Source: an uncultured Altererythrobacter sp.
GTDB lineage: Bacteria > Pseudomonadota > Alphaproteobacteria > Sphingomonadales > Sphingomonadaceae
Length of the DNA stretch: 64,000 nt
Direction of reading: 5' to 3'
Assembly: GCA_947492235.1 (NCBI GenBank)
Contig: CANLLZ010000001.1
Coordinates: 930,001 to 994,000 of the forward strand
The notes below the pieces were generated by a model. It was not told where the DNA came from. It did no database searches and saw only the letters and a program-made list of their open reading frames with translations. The position numbers and the translations under genes were made by a program. This document shows positions 37,326 through 47,383 of the stretch, one piece after another (within the stretch, counting starts at the first letter, position 1; the number at the start of each line of letters is the position of its first letter).

Positions 37326-39109
37326 CAAACCAGCGCCTTCGCTTCGTCGTCCATCGTGCCTTCGGTTTCGTCACCATAGAGCAGCATGTCAGTGTGCGCC
37401 GCGCCGCTGGGGATCATGGGCAGGCAGTTGGCCTCTTTTGACACCCGGCAATCAACGATCACCGGGCCATCATGGGCCAGCATCGCCTCGATGCCTGCGT
37501 CCAGTCCGGCCTCTTCCTCGATCCGTATGCCCTTCCAGCCATACGCCTCAGCCAGCGCCACGAAGTCGGGCAGACTGTCGGAATAGCTGTTGGAATAGCG
37601 ACTTTCATAGGTCAGTTCCTGCCACTGGCGGACCATGCCCATATATTCGTTGTTGAGGATGAAGACCTTCACCGGCAGGCGGTATTGGCTCGCGGTGCCC
37701 AGCTCCTGAATATTCATCTGGATGCTGGCCTCGCCCGCGACGTCGATTACCAGCGCATCGGGATTGCCCAATTGCGCGCCGATAGCAGCGGGCAGGCCGT
37801 AGCCCATCGTGCCTAGGCCGCCGCTGGTGAGCCATTTGTTCGGGCCCATGAAACCAAAATACTGCGCCGCCCACATCTGGTGCTGGCCGACTTCTGTGGT
37901 GATGATCGGGTCGCGGTCGCGGGTCAGGGCGAACAGGCGCTCGACGGCCTTTTGAGGCATCATCAGCCCCTCGGGCCCGGCGGCATCGGGGTAGGCGAGG
38001 CATTCGCGCGCGCGCCATCCGGCAATGCGCGCCTTCCATTCGCCGCGGTCGGGATGGCTGCGCGATCCCCATGCTTCAATCATCTGTTCCAGCACGGTGC
38101 CGCAATCGCCGACAACGCCCAGATCGACGGGCACCACCTTGTTGATGCTGGCCCGGTCGATATCGATGTGGATCTTCTTTGAGTTGGGCGCGAAGGCGTC
38201 CAGCCGTCCGGTCACACGGTCGTCAAAGCGCGCGCCCACAGCGATGATCAGATCGGACTGGTTCATGGCCATATTGGCCTCGAACGTGCCGTGCATCCCC
38301 AGCATCCCCAGCCAGTCTGGATGATCCGCGCTAAACGCGCCCAGACCCATCAGCGTAGAGGTGACTGGCGCATCAGTCAGCGCTTGCAATGTGCGCAGGG
38401 CTTCGCTGGCCTTGGGGCCGGAATTGATGACCCCGCCGCCGGTGTAAAAAATCGGGCGTTCGGCGGCCGCCAGCATCTCGACTGCTTCCGCAATCGTTTC
38501 AGCAGGGGCTACGGTGCCGGGTTGGTAGCGTGCCGAGGCGAGGGCAGGGTCTTTCGCCGCGCGGCCAGCCTGCGCGATCTGCACATCCTTTGGAATATCG
38601 ACCAGCACCGGACCGGGGCGTCCTGTGGTGGCGATGCGGAAGGCTTCGGTAAGCGTTGCCTCCAGCTCGTCAGGGTCTTTCACGAGGTAATTGTGCTTGG
38701 TGCAATGGCGCGTAATGCCGACCGTGTCCGCTTCCTGAAATGCGTCTGTGCCGATCAGACCGGTCGGGACCTGGCCGGTTATGACCACCAGCGGGATCGA
38801 GTCCATATACGCATCTGCGATGCCTGTAACGGCGTTCGTCGCACCCGGGCCGCTGGTAACCAGCACTACGCCGGGCTTGCCCGTGCTGCGCGCATATCCC
38901 TCTGCCGCGTGGGCAGCGCCTGCTTCGTGGCGCACAAGAATGTGGCGCAGACGCTTGTCGCCAAACATCTCGTCATAGATCGGCAGCACCGCGCCACCGG
39001 GGTAGCCAAACACGAATTCCACGCCCTGTTCGACGAGGCTGTCGACAAGGATCCGGGCGCCGCTGCGCTGATTTGCTGGCGTACCATTCTCGGCATCTGG
39101 GGAGGGCAT
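37325..39109 (-). CDS. ilvB: Acetolactate synthase large subunit
   Basis: Thiamine diphosphate enzyme starting branched-chain amino acid synthesis from pyruvate. N-terminal domain with the catalytic Glu in [18 protein letters not shown], central FAD-binding domain ([26 protein letters not shown]), and C-terminal ThDP motif starting near [18 protein letters not shown] with [12 protein letters not shown]. 594 residues, normal. Cotranscribed with ilvN and ilvC; the 83-bp leader after miaA holds a hairpin. Confidence 0.96.
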
Positions 39110-39132
39110 TGCAGTATTCTCTCAAAAGTAGA

Positions 39133-39158
39133 GCCCGGCGTTGGGGGAAACACCGGGC
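39133..39158 (-). promoter_or_regulatory. Hairpin in the ilvB leader, possible attenuator remnant
   Basis: 10-bp stem (39133-39142 with 39149-39158, one G-U pair) and a six-base loop lie 24 bp before the ilvB ATG. On the minus strand only CTTTT follows, a few bases downstream, and no leader peptide rich in Leu, Val or Ile is visible in the 83-bp gap, so a classical attenuator is unlikely. Confidence 0.3.
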
Positions 39159-39192
39159 CCTTTGGGTCTGGAGTCTCGGTAGGCGTTATAAT

Positions 39193-40167
39193 CTATCTTG
39201 TCAAGGCTACATATTGTAATAATCTTTCAAAATGGCGTTCGACTAGCTGCTCAGAAGTGCATTGTTCGCGCTCTGTGGGCCACCACTCGGGCGGTTGGTT
39301 GCGAAACCAGGTATATTGCCGCTTTGCATATTGCCTTGTCGCGGTGCCGCCTGCTTCTTCCACGGCTTCGCGCGATTTCTCGCCGAGAGAGGCAATCTCG
39401 GGCACGCCAATTGCCCGCATGACGGGCAAATCGGGGTGCAACCCGCGTTTCATCAGCGCCTCCACTTCCTCGACCGCTCCGTTGTCCAGCATCCAGCGAA
39501 ACCGTTCATTGCAGCGCGCATAAAGCCATTCGCGATCGGGCAGCAGAATGAGCGGGTGCAGCGCGATATCCTGTGCAATCCCGCCTTCCTTGTGCTGCTG
39601 CCAGTCACCGAGAGTTCTGCCGGTCGAGGCGGCAACTTCCAAAGCGCGGCAAAGGCGCTGCGTGTCGTTTGCGCCAATCCGGGCCAGCGACACCGGGTCC
39701 AGCTCGGCAAGTTCGGCTCGTACCTTCTTGAGGCTGGCCGAGCGAACACGCTGGCGCACATCCTCGGCAATTTCGGGGATCGGCGCGATGCCTTCCAGCA
39801 AGGTTTGCAGATATAGCCCTGTGCCGCCCACCAGAATGGGGACGACGCCCGCATCATGGGCCGCTCCGATTTCTGCCTTCGCCGCCTTCGCCCAGTCCGC
39901 CGTTGAGCAGGGCAGCGCCCCGTCCCACGTGCCGAAAAGGTGGTGCGGTATGCCGCGCATTTCCTCACGGGTCGGCCGGGCGCTGACGACTTGCAGATCG
40001 GCATAGACCTGCATGCTGTCGGCATTGATTACGACTGCATCGCGCCCTCGATTGCGGAGATTCAGGGCGAGCTCCACCGCCACATCGCTCTTGCCGCTGG
40101 CGGTCGGCCCTGCGATGAGCGCGACCTCTTTCCCGGCCCTATCTTTCGGAGAATTGTCAGTGCCCAT
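39193..40167 (-). CDS. miaA: tRNA dimethylallyltransferase
   Basis: Transfers a dimethylallyl group to A37 of tRNAs that read UNN codons. P-loop GPTASGKSD near the N-terminus, INADSMQVYADLQVVSARPT, GGTGLYLQTLLEGI, DTQRLCRALEV and the C-terminal RQYAKRQYTWFRNQP are all present; 324 residues. The 5' end overlaps that of serB on the other strand by 8 bp, so both promoters must lie inside the neighbouring coding sequence. Confidence 0.95.
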   Translation of the reverse strand: MGTDNSPKDRAGKEVALIAGPTASGKSDVAVELALNLRNRGRDAVVINADSMQVYADLQVVSARPTREEMRGIPHHLFGTWDGALPCSTADWAKAAKAEIGAAHDAGVVPILVGGTGLYLQTLLEGIAPIPEIAEDVRQRVRSASLKKVRAELAELDPVSLARIGANDTQRLCRALEVAASTGRTLGDWQQHKEGGIAQDIALHPLILLPDREWLYARCNERFRWMLDNGAVEEVEALMKRGLHPDLPVMRAIGVPEIASLGEKSREAVEEAGGTATRQYAKRQYTWFRNQPPEWWPTEREQCTSEQLVERHFERLLQYVALTR

Positions 40168-41044
40168 CGCCCGGCTAATAGCAGACCCTCAGGCGCTGGA
40201 AACAGCCGTCGATCCACTGCTCGCCGCACTGGACAACGCGGGGATGCCCGTCGCCAATGCATCCATGCTGGAGCATTGCGGAGAAGTTCTGCAGTTAGAG
40301 TTGCCGAACTGCGATGTGCGGGCCTTACGCGCGGCTATCGATGAGCATTTGGGGCGAACCGATGGCTTGATTGCACAAGATAGCTTCGCGCTGCCGAAAC
40401 TGTTTGTGTCCGATATGGATTCCACAATGATTGGACAGGAATGTATCGACGAACTGGCGGATTTTGCGGGGCTCAAGGACAAGGTCTCCGCGATCACCGA
40501 GCGGGCAATGCAGGGCGAATTGGACTTTGAAAGTGCCCTGAAAGAACGGGTCGGTCTGCTGGGGGGGCTCGATGAAAATGCTATCCAGCGCTGTCTGGAC
40601 GAGCGGATCGACCCGACGCAGGGCGCGCGGGATCTGGTGCAAACATTGAAGGCGCACGGGTGCCGCACAGTTCTGGTCACCGGGGGCTTTCACCATTTTG
40701 CCGATCCGGTGGCAGCTATGCTGGGCTTCGATCAAGTGGTCGGCAACCGACTGGCCGTTGCTGACGGCGTACTGACGGGAGAACTCGCTGGACCGGTCGT
40801 GGACAGCGCAACGAAGAAGGCGACGCTTGAAGAAGAGTTGGCGAGGCTGGGGCAGGGTGCGCGATCGCTCACTGCGGGTGACGGGGCCAACGATATCCCA
40901 ATGATTGCCGCGTCCGATTACGGCATGGCTTACCGTGCAAAGCCAAAAGCGCGGGAGGCCGCGAATGGATGGATTGATCGGGGTGATCTGACGGCGGTCC
41001 TGGCGCTGCTCGACATTCCGGCGGGTGAGCGGGTTTCTGCCTAA
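40160..41044 (+). CDS. serB: Phosphoserine phosphatase
   Basis: HAD-family phosphatase finishing serine synthesis from phosphoserine. A short N-terminal domain is followed by HAD motif I FVSDMDSTMIGQECIDELA (nucleophile Asp), motif II VTGGFHHFAD, and motif III/IV TAGDGANDIPMI. Start set at GTG 40160, supported by GGAG eight bases upstream and by the family N-terminus; the upstream open frame runs antisense through miaA. 294 residues. Confidence 0.93.
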   Translation: MPIARLIADPQALETAVDPLLAALDNAGMPVANASMLEHCGEVLQLELPNCDVRALRAAIDEHLGRTDGLIAQDSFALPKLFVSDMDSTMIGQECIDELADFAGLKDKVSAITERAMQGELDFESALKERVGLLGGLDENAIQRCLDERIDPTQGARDLVQTLKAHGCRTVLVTGGFHHFADPVAAMLGFDQVVGNRLAVADGVLTGELAGPVVDSATKKATLEEELARLGQGARSLTAGDGANDIPMIAASDYGMAYRAKPKAREAANGWIDRGDLTAVLALLDIPAGERVSA

Positions 41045-41075
41045 GGGCTTCCTATTTCCGCCGTTCACGCTATAT

Positions 41076-41089
41076 TGACATTAATGTCA
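41076..41089. promoter_or_regulatory. Perfect palindrome upstream of the first coq4-like gene, candidate operator
   Basis: TGACATTAATGTCA is a perfect 14-bp palindrome ending 14 bp before the coq4 ATG and directly after TATATT (41071-41076), a possible -10 element. Size and position suit a dimeric repressor such as a TetR-type protein, but no regulator gene is nearby. Perfect 14-bp palindromes occur by chance a few times in 64 kb. Confidence 0.35.
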
Positions 41090-41103
41090 GTAAGGAATGC
41101 GGA

Positions 41104-41934
41104 ATGACCGACCAGCAAGCCATTCATTCGACAATCGAATGTGCCCGTGACGGGACCATTCTGCGTGACCCGCGCCGTCCGGAGCCGAAATACTCGCTGC
41201 CCAAGGCGTTCGGCCATTTCCGCGAACTGCTCAAGGACAAGGAAGACACCAGCCATGTTTTCCGGATTTTTGAATCGCTGCCGTCCAAGAATTTCATGGA
41301 CCGGGTGCGGGCGCTCACATTGAGCGAGCATGGCGAGACCTTGCGTGCCAATGAGCCTTCGCTTGTTCCTATCCTCGATGATCATGAAACATTGCGGAAA
41401 TTGCCACGCGGAAGCGTCGCGCATGCCTATGTCAATTTCATGGAGCGCGAAGGCCTCTCGGCAGCGGGGCTGGCGGCGGAGGCCGACAAGCTCGGCAACA
41501 TTCGTTATGGCGATCTGGTGCAGTGGTTCGGCTTCCGCTCGCGCGACACGCATGATGTGATGCATGTGCTGACAGGATATGGCCGTGACGCTCTTGGTGA
41601 GCAGTGCGTGCTGCTGTTCACCCATGGCCAGTCACCCAGCCATGGTCACTTGCTGATCGGCTATGCGGGGGCGGTGAACATCAAGAAGACAGTCAAAAGC
41701 CGTGCGCCGGTGATGAAGGCCTGCCGTCAGGCGCAGCGCACCGGACGTGCTTGTCCGCCGCTGGTCGCTATGTCGATCCGCGAATTGCTGGCGATGGATT
41801 TGCAGGATGCGCGCACGCGATTTGGTATTCCCGAACCAACATATTACCGCGAATGCCACCGGATCTGGTCAGAAGAAGGTGTCGATCCGTATGATCTGCT
41901 GGGCAAGCAGGCGATGGAAGCTCAACCTGCCTGA
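41104..41934 (+). CDS. Coq4 family protein (ubiquinone biosynthesis), paralogue 1
   Basis: 276 residues, no signal peptide. The Coq4 zinc motif HDxxHx11E is exact: His150, Asp151, His154 and Glu166 within RDTHDVMHVLTGYGRDALGE. Coq4 has been reported to carry out the oxidative decarboxylation of the C1 carbon of the ubiquinone ring and to bind lipid. The central part around YVNFMEREGLSAAGLAAEA and the C-terminus (PTYYRECHRIWSEEGVDPYD) are shared with the second copy at 42767. A nitroreductase gene on the other strand lies between the two copies. Whether this one acts in ubiquinone synthesis or on another lipid is open. Confidence 0.85.
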   Translation: MTDQQAIHSTIECARDGTILRDPRRPEPKYSLPKAFGHFRELLKDKEDTSHVFRIFESLPSKNFMDRVRALTLSEHGETLRANEPSLVPILDDHETLRKLPRGSVAHAYVNFMEREGLSAAGLAAEADKLGNIRYGDLVQWFGFRSRDTHDVMHVLTGYGRDALGEQCVLLFTHGQSPSHGHLLIGYAGAVNIKKTVKSRAPVMKACRQAQRTGRACPPLVAMSIRELLAMDLQDARTRFGIPEPTYYRECHRIWSEEGVDPYDLLGKQAMEAQPA

Positions 41935-41969
41935 TCTGGCGGCCTGTTGTGCCAGCTTGATCTCAAGTT

Positions 41970-42656
41970 CTAGAGCCAGCTGGCAATCTGGCTGAGCGGT
42001 TTCTTGCGCATGGCATGGGCGGGCACAGTCGCCCCTTCCGCCGGGTGTCCCACAACCACGATCATCATCGGTTTCTCGTGGTCGGGCCTGCCGCACAATT
42101 CGCGCAAGAACCCCATCGGGCTGGGCGTATGGGTCAGTGTTGCCAAACCCGCCTCGTGCAGGGTGGCAATCAGCATCCCGCAGGCAATCCCGACGCTCTC
42201 ATTCACATAATAGTTCTGCGTTTTGCCGTCCTCTTCGATCCCGCCTTTGCGCTGGGCGAACACCACGATCAGCCATGGCGCTGTTTCGAGAAACGGCTTG
42301 CTGGCATCGGTGCCGATAGGGGCGAGGGCGGAGAGCCATTCGTCGCTGGCCTTTGGGTCATCGCCGTCTTCGCCATAGAACCGGCGCTCTTCTTCTTCGG
42401 CTGCCTGCCGGATGGCGTGCTTCTTGTCGCGTGAGCCGACTACGGCGAAATGCCACGGTTGATGGTTCGCACCATTGGGCGCGCTGCCAGCGGCAAGTAT
42501 CGCCTGTTCGATAATCTCTCGGGGAACCGGCTGATCGGTAAAATCGCGGCATGTCCGCCGTTTCGAAAGTTTGTCCTGCATCGCCATGGCGCGGGCGAGG
42601 CCTTCCGCATCATCTATTGTTGGAAGCGAGTAAGGGTGCGTCTGGGGGTCTTGCAT
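41970..42656 (-). CDS. Nitroreductase family flavoprotein
   Basis: 228-residue FMN-dependent oxidoreductase. FMN-binding and core motifs: [15 protein letters not shown] near the N-terminus, [19 protein letters not shown], and [21 protein letters not shown]; the C-terminus ends with a dinucleotide-phosphate loop-like [10 protein letters not shown]. Start set at ATG 42656, preceded by AGGTG; a GTG three codons earlier is possible. Transcribed against the two coq4-like genes that flank it. Substrate unknown; quinones are common substrates of this family, which makes the location suggestive. Confidence 0.88.
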   Translation of the reverse strand: MQDPQTHPYSLPTIDDAEGLARAMAMQDKLSKRRTCRDFTDQPVPREIIEQAILAAGSAPNGANHQPWHFAVVGSRDKKHAIRQAAEEEERRFYGEDGDDPKASDEWLSALAPIGTDASKPFLETAPWLIVVFAQRKGGIEEDGKTQNYYVNESVGIACGMLIATLHEAGLATLTHTPSPMGFLRELCGRPDHEKPMMIVVVGHPAEGATVPAHAMRKKPLSQIASWL

Positions 42657-42766
42657 GATGTGCACCTATTGGCCTGCGTTTTGCATTTGAAGAAACTACT
42701 GTTCTGGTGGTATCGACTGGATTGTCAGTAATTCTTTGCAAGGGTTCTCGATGTTAGGAGGCTGGC

Positions 42767-43558
42767 GTGCGATTGATTGATAGGCCTCTGCAGCATCCTG
42801 ATCGGGCGATGGTTCGATTCCAGCCTTTGAAGGCACTCGGCCATTTCCGCAAGCTGGTCGCGGATAAAGAAAATACCGAACAGGTCTTTCATATTATCGA
42901 AGCGACAGCAGGGCGCAAATCGGCGCGCCAGGCTGCTACGTTCGTCAAATCTCCCGACGGGCAGAGGCTTCTTGCGAAGGGCAATGACTTGCCGCCAATG
43001 CTCGACGATGATGATCGGTGGGCCGATTGCGCGCCCAACAGTGTGGCTGCGCATTATATGGCCTTCATGCGGCGCGAAGGTCTGACTGCTGCCGGATTGG
43101 TGGCGGAAAGCCACAAGTTCAAACCCTTGGAAGAACGCTATGAAGACCTCTACGAATGGTATTTCGACCGGCTGCGCGACACGCATGATCTGTTTCATGT
43201 GCTGACCGGTTATGGCCGCGATGCGCTGGGTGAGACCGCGCTGCTCGGCTTCAGCTATTCGCAGAACCACAACAATGGCATTCTGTTTATCGCCTATGCT
43301 GGAGCGCGCGAAATCAAGAACGACAGCGGATCCTCTGCGCCGATCTATGGCGCTATCAATGAAGGCCGCCGATTGGGGCGCGCTTGTGCGAAGCTGGCCC
43401 ATCAGGATGTCGAAGCGCTTATGTATGAAGACATCGACGAGGCCCGCGCACGGTTGAACCTCGGACGGCCAGCGCTCTACTTCCAGTGCCTCGAAATCAT
43501 GAAATCCGAAGGCGTCGGGCCAGAGCAGGTCATGACGGGCAACGCCACAGCAGCGTAG
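42767..43558 (+). CDS. Coq4 family protein (ubiquinone biosynthesis), paralogue 2
   Basis: 263 residues with the same HDxxHx11E metal motif (His140, Asp141, His144, Glu156) as paralogue 1, and similar HFRKLVADKENTEQVFHI and LYFQCLEIMKSEGVGPEQV segments. The proteins are clearly related but well diverged outside the motif region, so the duplication is old. Starts with GTG at 42767, fixed by a consensus AGGAGG six bases upstream. Shares TGTCAGTAA with the leader of paralogue 1 but not its palindrome. Converges with the DUF3052 gene, 3 bp apart. Confidence 0.84.
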   Translation: MRLIDRPLQHPDRAMVRFQPLKALGHFRKLVADKENTEQVFHIIEATAGRKSARQAATFVKSPDGQRLLAKGNDLPPMLDDDDRWADCAPNSVAAHYMAFMRREGLTAAGLVAESHKFKPLEERYEDLYEWYFDRLRDTHDLFHVLTGYGRDALGETALLGFSYSQNHNNGILFIAYAGAREIKNDSGSSAPIYGAINEGRRLGRACAKLAHQDVEALMYEDIDEARARLNLGRPALYFQCLEIMKSEGVGPEQVMTGNATAA

Positions 43559-43561
43559 GCG

Positions 43562-43969
43562 CTAGCGATCGGCCTTAGGGATCACGAATTTCAGACCCGA
43601 CCAGATCTCGTCCACCGCGCATTTCTTCGTATCGATGAAACCGGCAGCCAAGCCGATCCTTTGGACTTCCGCCTGATCGAGCTCGGTCTCGTGCCCGGAG
43701 CCCTTCTTCGGCCAGCTCACCCAAACTTGCCCGTCGGGCGCGATGTGCTGGCGCAAATCGGCGAGCTTGCTTTCCAGCGATGTGGCTGAGGTAACGAAAA
43801 TATGTGCCGCATCCACACCCTCATCCGGGCTGGCCACAAACATCAGCTCCAGCGCGTATTCGTCGATCTCGTCCTGAATATTGGCAGGCATTCCCTCAAA
43901 CCAGCAGCGCTGCTCGTCCCGCAGGTTGAGCTTTTTGGCGAGCGGGGTGCCGGAATAGCCTGCGGTCAT
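43562..43969 (-). CDS. DUF3052 family protein
   Basis: 135-residue cytosolic protein starting with the family hallmark GYSGTPLAKKLNL and including PDGQVWVSWPKKGSG and VDEIWSGLKFVIP at the end. Function unknown. It follows purL by 5 bp on the same strand, so it is probably cotranscribed; a fixed link to purine synthesis is not known to me. Confidence 0.85.
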   Translation of the reverse strand: MTAGYSGTPLAKKLNLRDEQRCWFEGMPANIQDEIDEYALELMFVASPDEGVDAAHIFVTSATSLESKLADLRQHIAPDGQVWVSWPKKGSGHETELDQAEVQRIGLAAGFIDTKKCAVDEIWSGLKFVIPKADR

Positions 43970-43974
43970 CAGAG

Positions 43975-46185
43975 TTAGTTCTCCATCCAGTCGCGGAAAA
44001 AGCTGGTGCTGGCCTCGCGCAAATCCGCAATGGTCACGGTTTGCTCGCCGATCACGATGCTGTCACCGCCTGTGGTGCCCACTTCGCTGGCGTAGAGTTC
44101 GACCGCATTGGCCCGTTCGATAACGGTCGGATCACTGGTCGCGACCAGAATCCGCCCCTGATCTTCGCCGAACAGAGCAGCAGTCAGCTTGTCTGTTTGA
44201 GGCAAATTGAGCTGTGCACCGATACCGCCGGACATGGCCATTTCGGCAATTGCAACCAGAGGTCCGCCATCGGAAACATCGTGCGCCGCGCTGATCCTGC
44301 CCTTTTCGATGAGCCCGCGAACCAGCTCGCCCAGCCGCTTCTCGACTGCCAGATCGACCGGTGGCGGCGCTCCGTCTTCGCGCCCGTGAATGGTACGCAG
44401 CCACTGCGACTGGCCCAGATGGCCGGGGCCATAGCCGATCAGCAGGATGGTCTCGCCTTCCTTGGCAAAGCCGCTGGTCATCATTGCGGCGCTGTCATCG
44501 ATCAGGCCCACGCCGCCAATCGCAGGGGTGGGCAAAATGGCGCTGCCGCCACCTGTTGCCTTGCTTTCATTGTAGAGCGACACATTGCCGCTCACGATCG
44601 GGAAATCGAGCGTGCGGCAGGCCTCGCCCATGCCTTCCAGCGCGTGGACCAGCTGCGCCATAATCTCGGGGCGTTCGGGATTGGCGAAATTGAGGCAATT
44701 GGTCACCGCGAGCGGGCGCGCACCGACAGCGCTCAGATTGCGATAGGCCTCCGCCACCGCCTGTTTCCCGCCTTCGAACGGGTCGGCATAGACATAGCGC
44801 GGTGTGCAATCGGTGCTGATCGCGAGGGCTTTCTGTGTTCCGTGAACGCGGACCACGCCGGCATCGCCGCCGGTCTGAAGCGTGTCCGCGCCGACCTGGC
44901 TGTCATATTGCTGCGCAATCCACTGGCGCGAGGCGAGGGCAGGGGTGGCCATCAGCTTGAGAAGATCGCCCGCGATGTCGGTGCTTTCGGGCACATCATC
45001 CAGCGCAGGCACCTTTGCCCACGCGCTGTATTCGTCCATCGACAGATAGGGCCGGTCATATTCCGGAGCATCGGCGGCGAGCGGGCCCAGCGGAATATCG
45101 CACACCACTTCGCCATCGAATTCCAGCACCATGTGCCGGGTATCGGTGACTTCGCCGATGACTGCGAAATCGAGTTCCCACTTCTTGAAGATTTCGGCGG
45201 CCATCGCCTCTTTGCCGGGCTTGAGCACCATCAGCATGCGCTCCTGGCTCTCGCTCAGCATCATCTCGTAGGGGGTCATGCCCTCTTCACGGCAGGGCAC
45301 AGCATTCATGTCCAGCCGGATGCCGGCCTTGCCATTGGTGGCCATTTCCACACTGGAGGATGTGAGTCCCGCTGCGCCCATATCCTGAATGGCGACGATC
45401 GCGTCGGTCGCCATCAGTTCCAAACACGCTTCGATCAGCAGCTTCTCGGTAAAGGGATCACCGACCTGAACGGTTGGACGCTTGGCCTCGGTATCTTCGC
45501 CGAAATCGGCACTCGCCATGGTCGCACCGTGTATACCGTCACGGCCCGTCTTGCTGCCGACATAAACGATCGGATTGCCGACGCCGGTGGCGGCGCTGTA
45601 GAAGATCTTGTCCGCATCCGCGACGCCCACAGTCATCGCATTGACGAGGATATTGCCGTCATAGGCGGGGTGGAAGTTCGTCTCGCCCGCGACAGTTGGC
45701 ACGCCGACGCAGTTGCCATAACCACCGATGCCCGCGACCACGCCCTGCACCAGATGCTTCATCTTGGGGTGCTCTGGCCGCCCGAAGCGCAGCGCGTTGG
45801 CGTTGGCTATTGGCCGCGCGCCCATTGTGAAGACATCGCGCAAAATCCCGCCGACGCCCGTCGCTGCGCCCTGATAAGGCTCGATGTAGGACGGGTGGTT
45901 GTGGCTCTCCATCTTGAAGATACAGGCCTGTCCGTCGCCAATGTCGATCACACCGGCATTCTCGCCAGGGCCGCAGATCACCCACGGCGCCTCGGTCGGC
46001 AATTTCTTCAAATGAAGGCGCGATGATTTGTAGCTGCAATGCTCGGACCACATCACGGAGAAGATGCCCAGCTCCACCAGATTGGGCTCGCGTCCCAATC
46101 CAGCGAGCACGCGCTCATATTCCTCCGGGCTCAGCCCGTGCTGTTCAACAATTTCCGGGGTGATCGAGTCGGTCTGTGTCGCCAT
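43975..46185 (-). CDS. purL: Phosphoribosylformylglycinamidine synthase subunit PurL
   Basis: Fourth step of purine synthesis, converting FGAR to FGAM with ATP. The 736-residue size is that of the small PurL that works with separate PurQ and PurS. Motifs: [18 protein letters not shown] near residue 45, [21 protein letters not shown] with the catalytic histidine, [17 protein letters not shown], and the second-half [23 protein letters not shown] and [19 protein letters not shown]. Start at ATG 46185. The long frame on the opposite strand (44041-46026) is a shadow. Confidence 0.96.
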   Translation of the reverse strand: MATQTDSITPEIVEQHGLSPEEYERVLAGLGREPNLVELGIFSVMWSEHCSYKSSRLHLKKLPTEAPWVICGPGENAGVIDIGDGQACIFKMESHNHPSYIEPYQGAATGVGGILRDVFTMGARPIANANALRFGRPEHPKMKHLVQGVVAGIGGYGNCVGVPTVAGETNFHPAYDGNILVNAMTVGVADADKIFYSAATGVGNPIVYVGSKTGRDGIHGATMASADFGEDTEAKRPTVQVGDPFTEKLLIEACLELMATDAIVAIQDMGAAGLTSSSVEMATNGKAGIRLDMNAVPCREEGMTPYEMMLSESQERMLMVLKPGKEAMAAEIFKKWELDFAVIGEVTDTRHMVLEFDGEVVCDIPLGPLAADAPEYDRPYLSMDEYSAWAKVPALDDVPESTDIAGDLLKLMATPALASRQWIAQQYDSQVGADTLQTGGDAGVVRVHGTQKALAISTDCTPRYVYADPFEGGKQAVAEAYRNLSAVGARPLAVTNCLNFANPERPEIMAQLVHALEGMGEACRTLDFPIVSGNVSLYNESKATGGGSAILPTPAIGGVGLIDDSAAMMTSGFAKEGETILLIGYGPGHLGQSQWLRTIHGREDGAPPPVDLAVEKRLGELVRGLIEKGRISAAHDVSDGGPLVAIAEMAMSGGIGAQLNLPQTDKLTAALFGEDQGRILVATSDPTVIERANAVELYASEVGTTGGDSIVIGEQTVTIADLREASTSFFRDWMEN

Positions 46186-46194
46186 CCCCGCCGC

Positions 46195-46875
46195 TTAGCG
46201 CTGCAGGCTCGCCACTGCCAGTCCGACCTCGCGTTTATGCCACCGTGTTGCGCCCACCCATGCAGCAATCAGGGTCATAATGAGGAAAGACAGCAGCGCG
46301 GTGAGATACAAGGCTGGTCCCGCTTCGGTCGGTTCCGGCCCAAACCAGTTGATCGCCTGCATGATTAGCATGACGCTGATGAGGATGAGCGGAGGTGCAA
46401 TCGGCCCGCGCGTACGGCTCATGAAATAGGCGAATGTCCCCAAAATCAGCACAAGCTCGAGCGAAATTGCCGCCCATGGGTAATCCCACAAGCCGAGGCC
46501 AAGCTTATGCTCCCCTCCAGCCACCGTCAGATCGGGGCGGTGAGTGACCAGATCGAGAATCCAGTGCGACAAAACCACGAAGAACCCGATCACTGCTGGA
46601 ACCACATCGCGCCACCTGGCCAGTGCGAACAGCGCGAAGGCGAGGCCCCAGACCGCTGTCCCCAAGAAACTGTGGGTGTAGGGCATAAAATACAGGTCGA
46701 GCGGGTTCATCGCCGTGATCCCCGGCACCACGCGCATCTGTTCCAAGCCGATCAGGGTGAAAGTGAAGAACCCCCAGTCCACCAGCTGCGCCCCGACAAA
46801 CAGGGTCGGCAGGCTGGGCGCGCGACGCGATGCGGCTGCGGCAACGAATGCGGCTGAGAAATGGCCGATGAACAT
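46195..46875 (-). CDS. Polytopic membrane protein, YdjM/DUF457-like (metal-dependent hydrolase-like)
   Basis: 226 residues with six or seven predicted membrane segments. The N-terminal GHFSAAFVAAAASRRAPSLPTL, the MPYTHSFLGTAVWGL histidine region and SHWILDLVTHRPDL recall the YdjM/LexA-regulated DUF457 family of inner-membrane proteins, in which His and Asp residues suggest a metal site. Function unknown. Nine bp upstream of purL, same strand; probably transcribed with it. No LexA box lies in front. Confidence 0.72.
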   Translation of the reverse strand: MFIGHFSAAFVAAAASRRAPSLPTLFVGAQLVDWGFFTFTLIGLEQMRVVPGITAMNPLDLYFMPYTHSFLGTAVWGLAFALFALARWRDVVPAVIGFFVVLSHWILDLVTHRPDLTVAGGEHKLGLGLWDYPWAAISLELVLILGTFAYFMSRTRGPIAPPLILISVMLIMQAINWFGPEPTEAGPALYLTALLSFLIMTLIAAWVGATRWHKREVGLAVASLQR

Positions 46876-46909
46876 GTGTGCTTAGGTCCCCCCGGTTAAG
46901 CAAAATCCT

Positions 46910-47308
46910 TCAGGTGAATCGCAATGTCACCCATGTTGCTATGCCCGCTGCTGTCGCGGTTGCAAATGCACCCCAAGCGATATCCGCGACTGTCACTGTG
47001 GTCGACCATTGTTTCAGGACTGCCTGACTGGTCAGATCATAGGTGGCGTAGCAAAGCCCGCCCAGCAGCGCTCCGTTGAGGACGGCTGTGGCGACAGACC
47101 CGGAAGCCAGACCCGGCTTGATCGCGAACCAGACCATTCCGGCCAAGTAAAGAAAGTAGAACACTGCGGCGGGCGCGGCATTGAATGACTCGGCCATTAC
47201 CTCGCCAATCCGGGGCCGATAGAAATTTGGTCCGGCCCAGTTGAGCCACAAGGCATCAAGAATTCCGAAGGCGATGGCGGCGGCGATATAGGCGATAATC
47301 CATTGCAT
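46910..47308 (-). CDS. DUF2177 family membrane protein
   Basis: 132-residue protein with four membrane helices. The family pattern is visible: an N-terminal DALWL (GILDALWLNW), FYFLYLAGMVWFAIKPGL, and GALLGGLCYATYDLTSQAVLKQW, a stretch typical of DUF2177. No function is established. Divergent from xseB; 34 bp upstream of the YdjM-like gene on the same strand. Confidence 0.85.
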   Translation of the reverse strand: MQWIIAYIAAAIAFGILDALWLNWAGPNFYRPRIGEVMAESFNAAPAAVFYFLYLAGMVWFAIKPGLASGSVATAVLNGALLGGLCYATYDLTSQAVLKQWSTTVTVADIAWGAFATATAAGIATWVTLRFT

Positions 47309-47383
47309 AATTGCGCTCCCCTGATGGCCCCGAGATTTTCGGTGCCTTGACCATGGTGAACGGCGCGGTCAATGCTCCGTTCC

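Noticed and set aside
39110-39192. Branched-chain amino acid leader-peptide attenuator before ilvB
   Set aside because: Only 83 bp, no short frame rich in Leu, Val or Ile, and the hairpin lacks a proper T-run.
44041-46026. 661-codon open frame antisense to purL
   Set aside because: Purely a shadow of the conserved purL reading frame; no start signal or family features.
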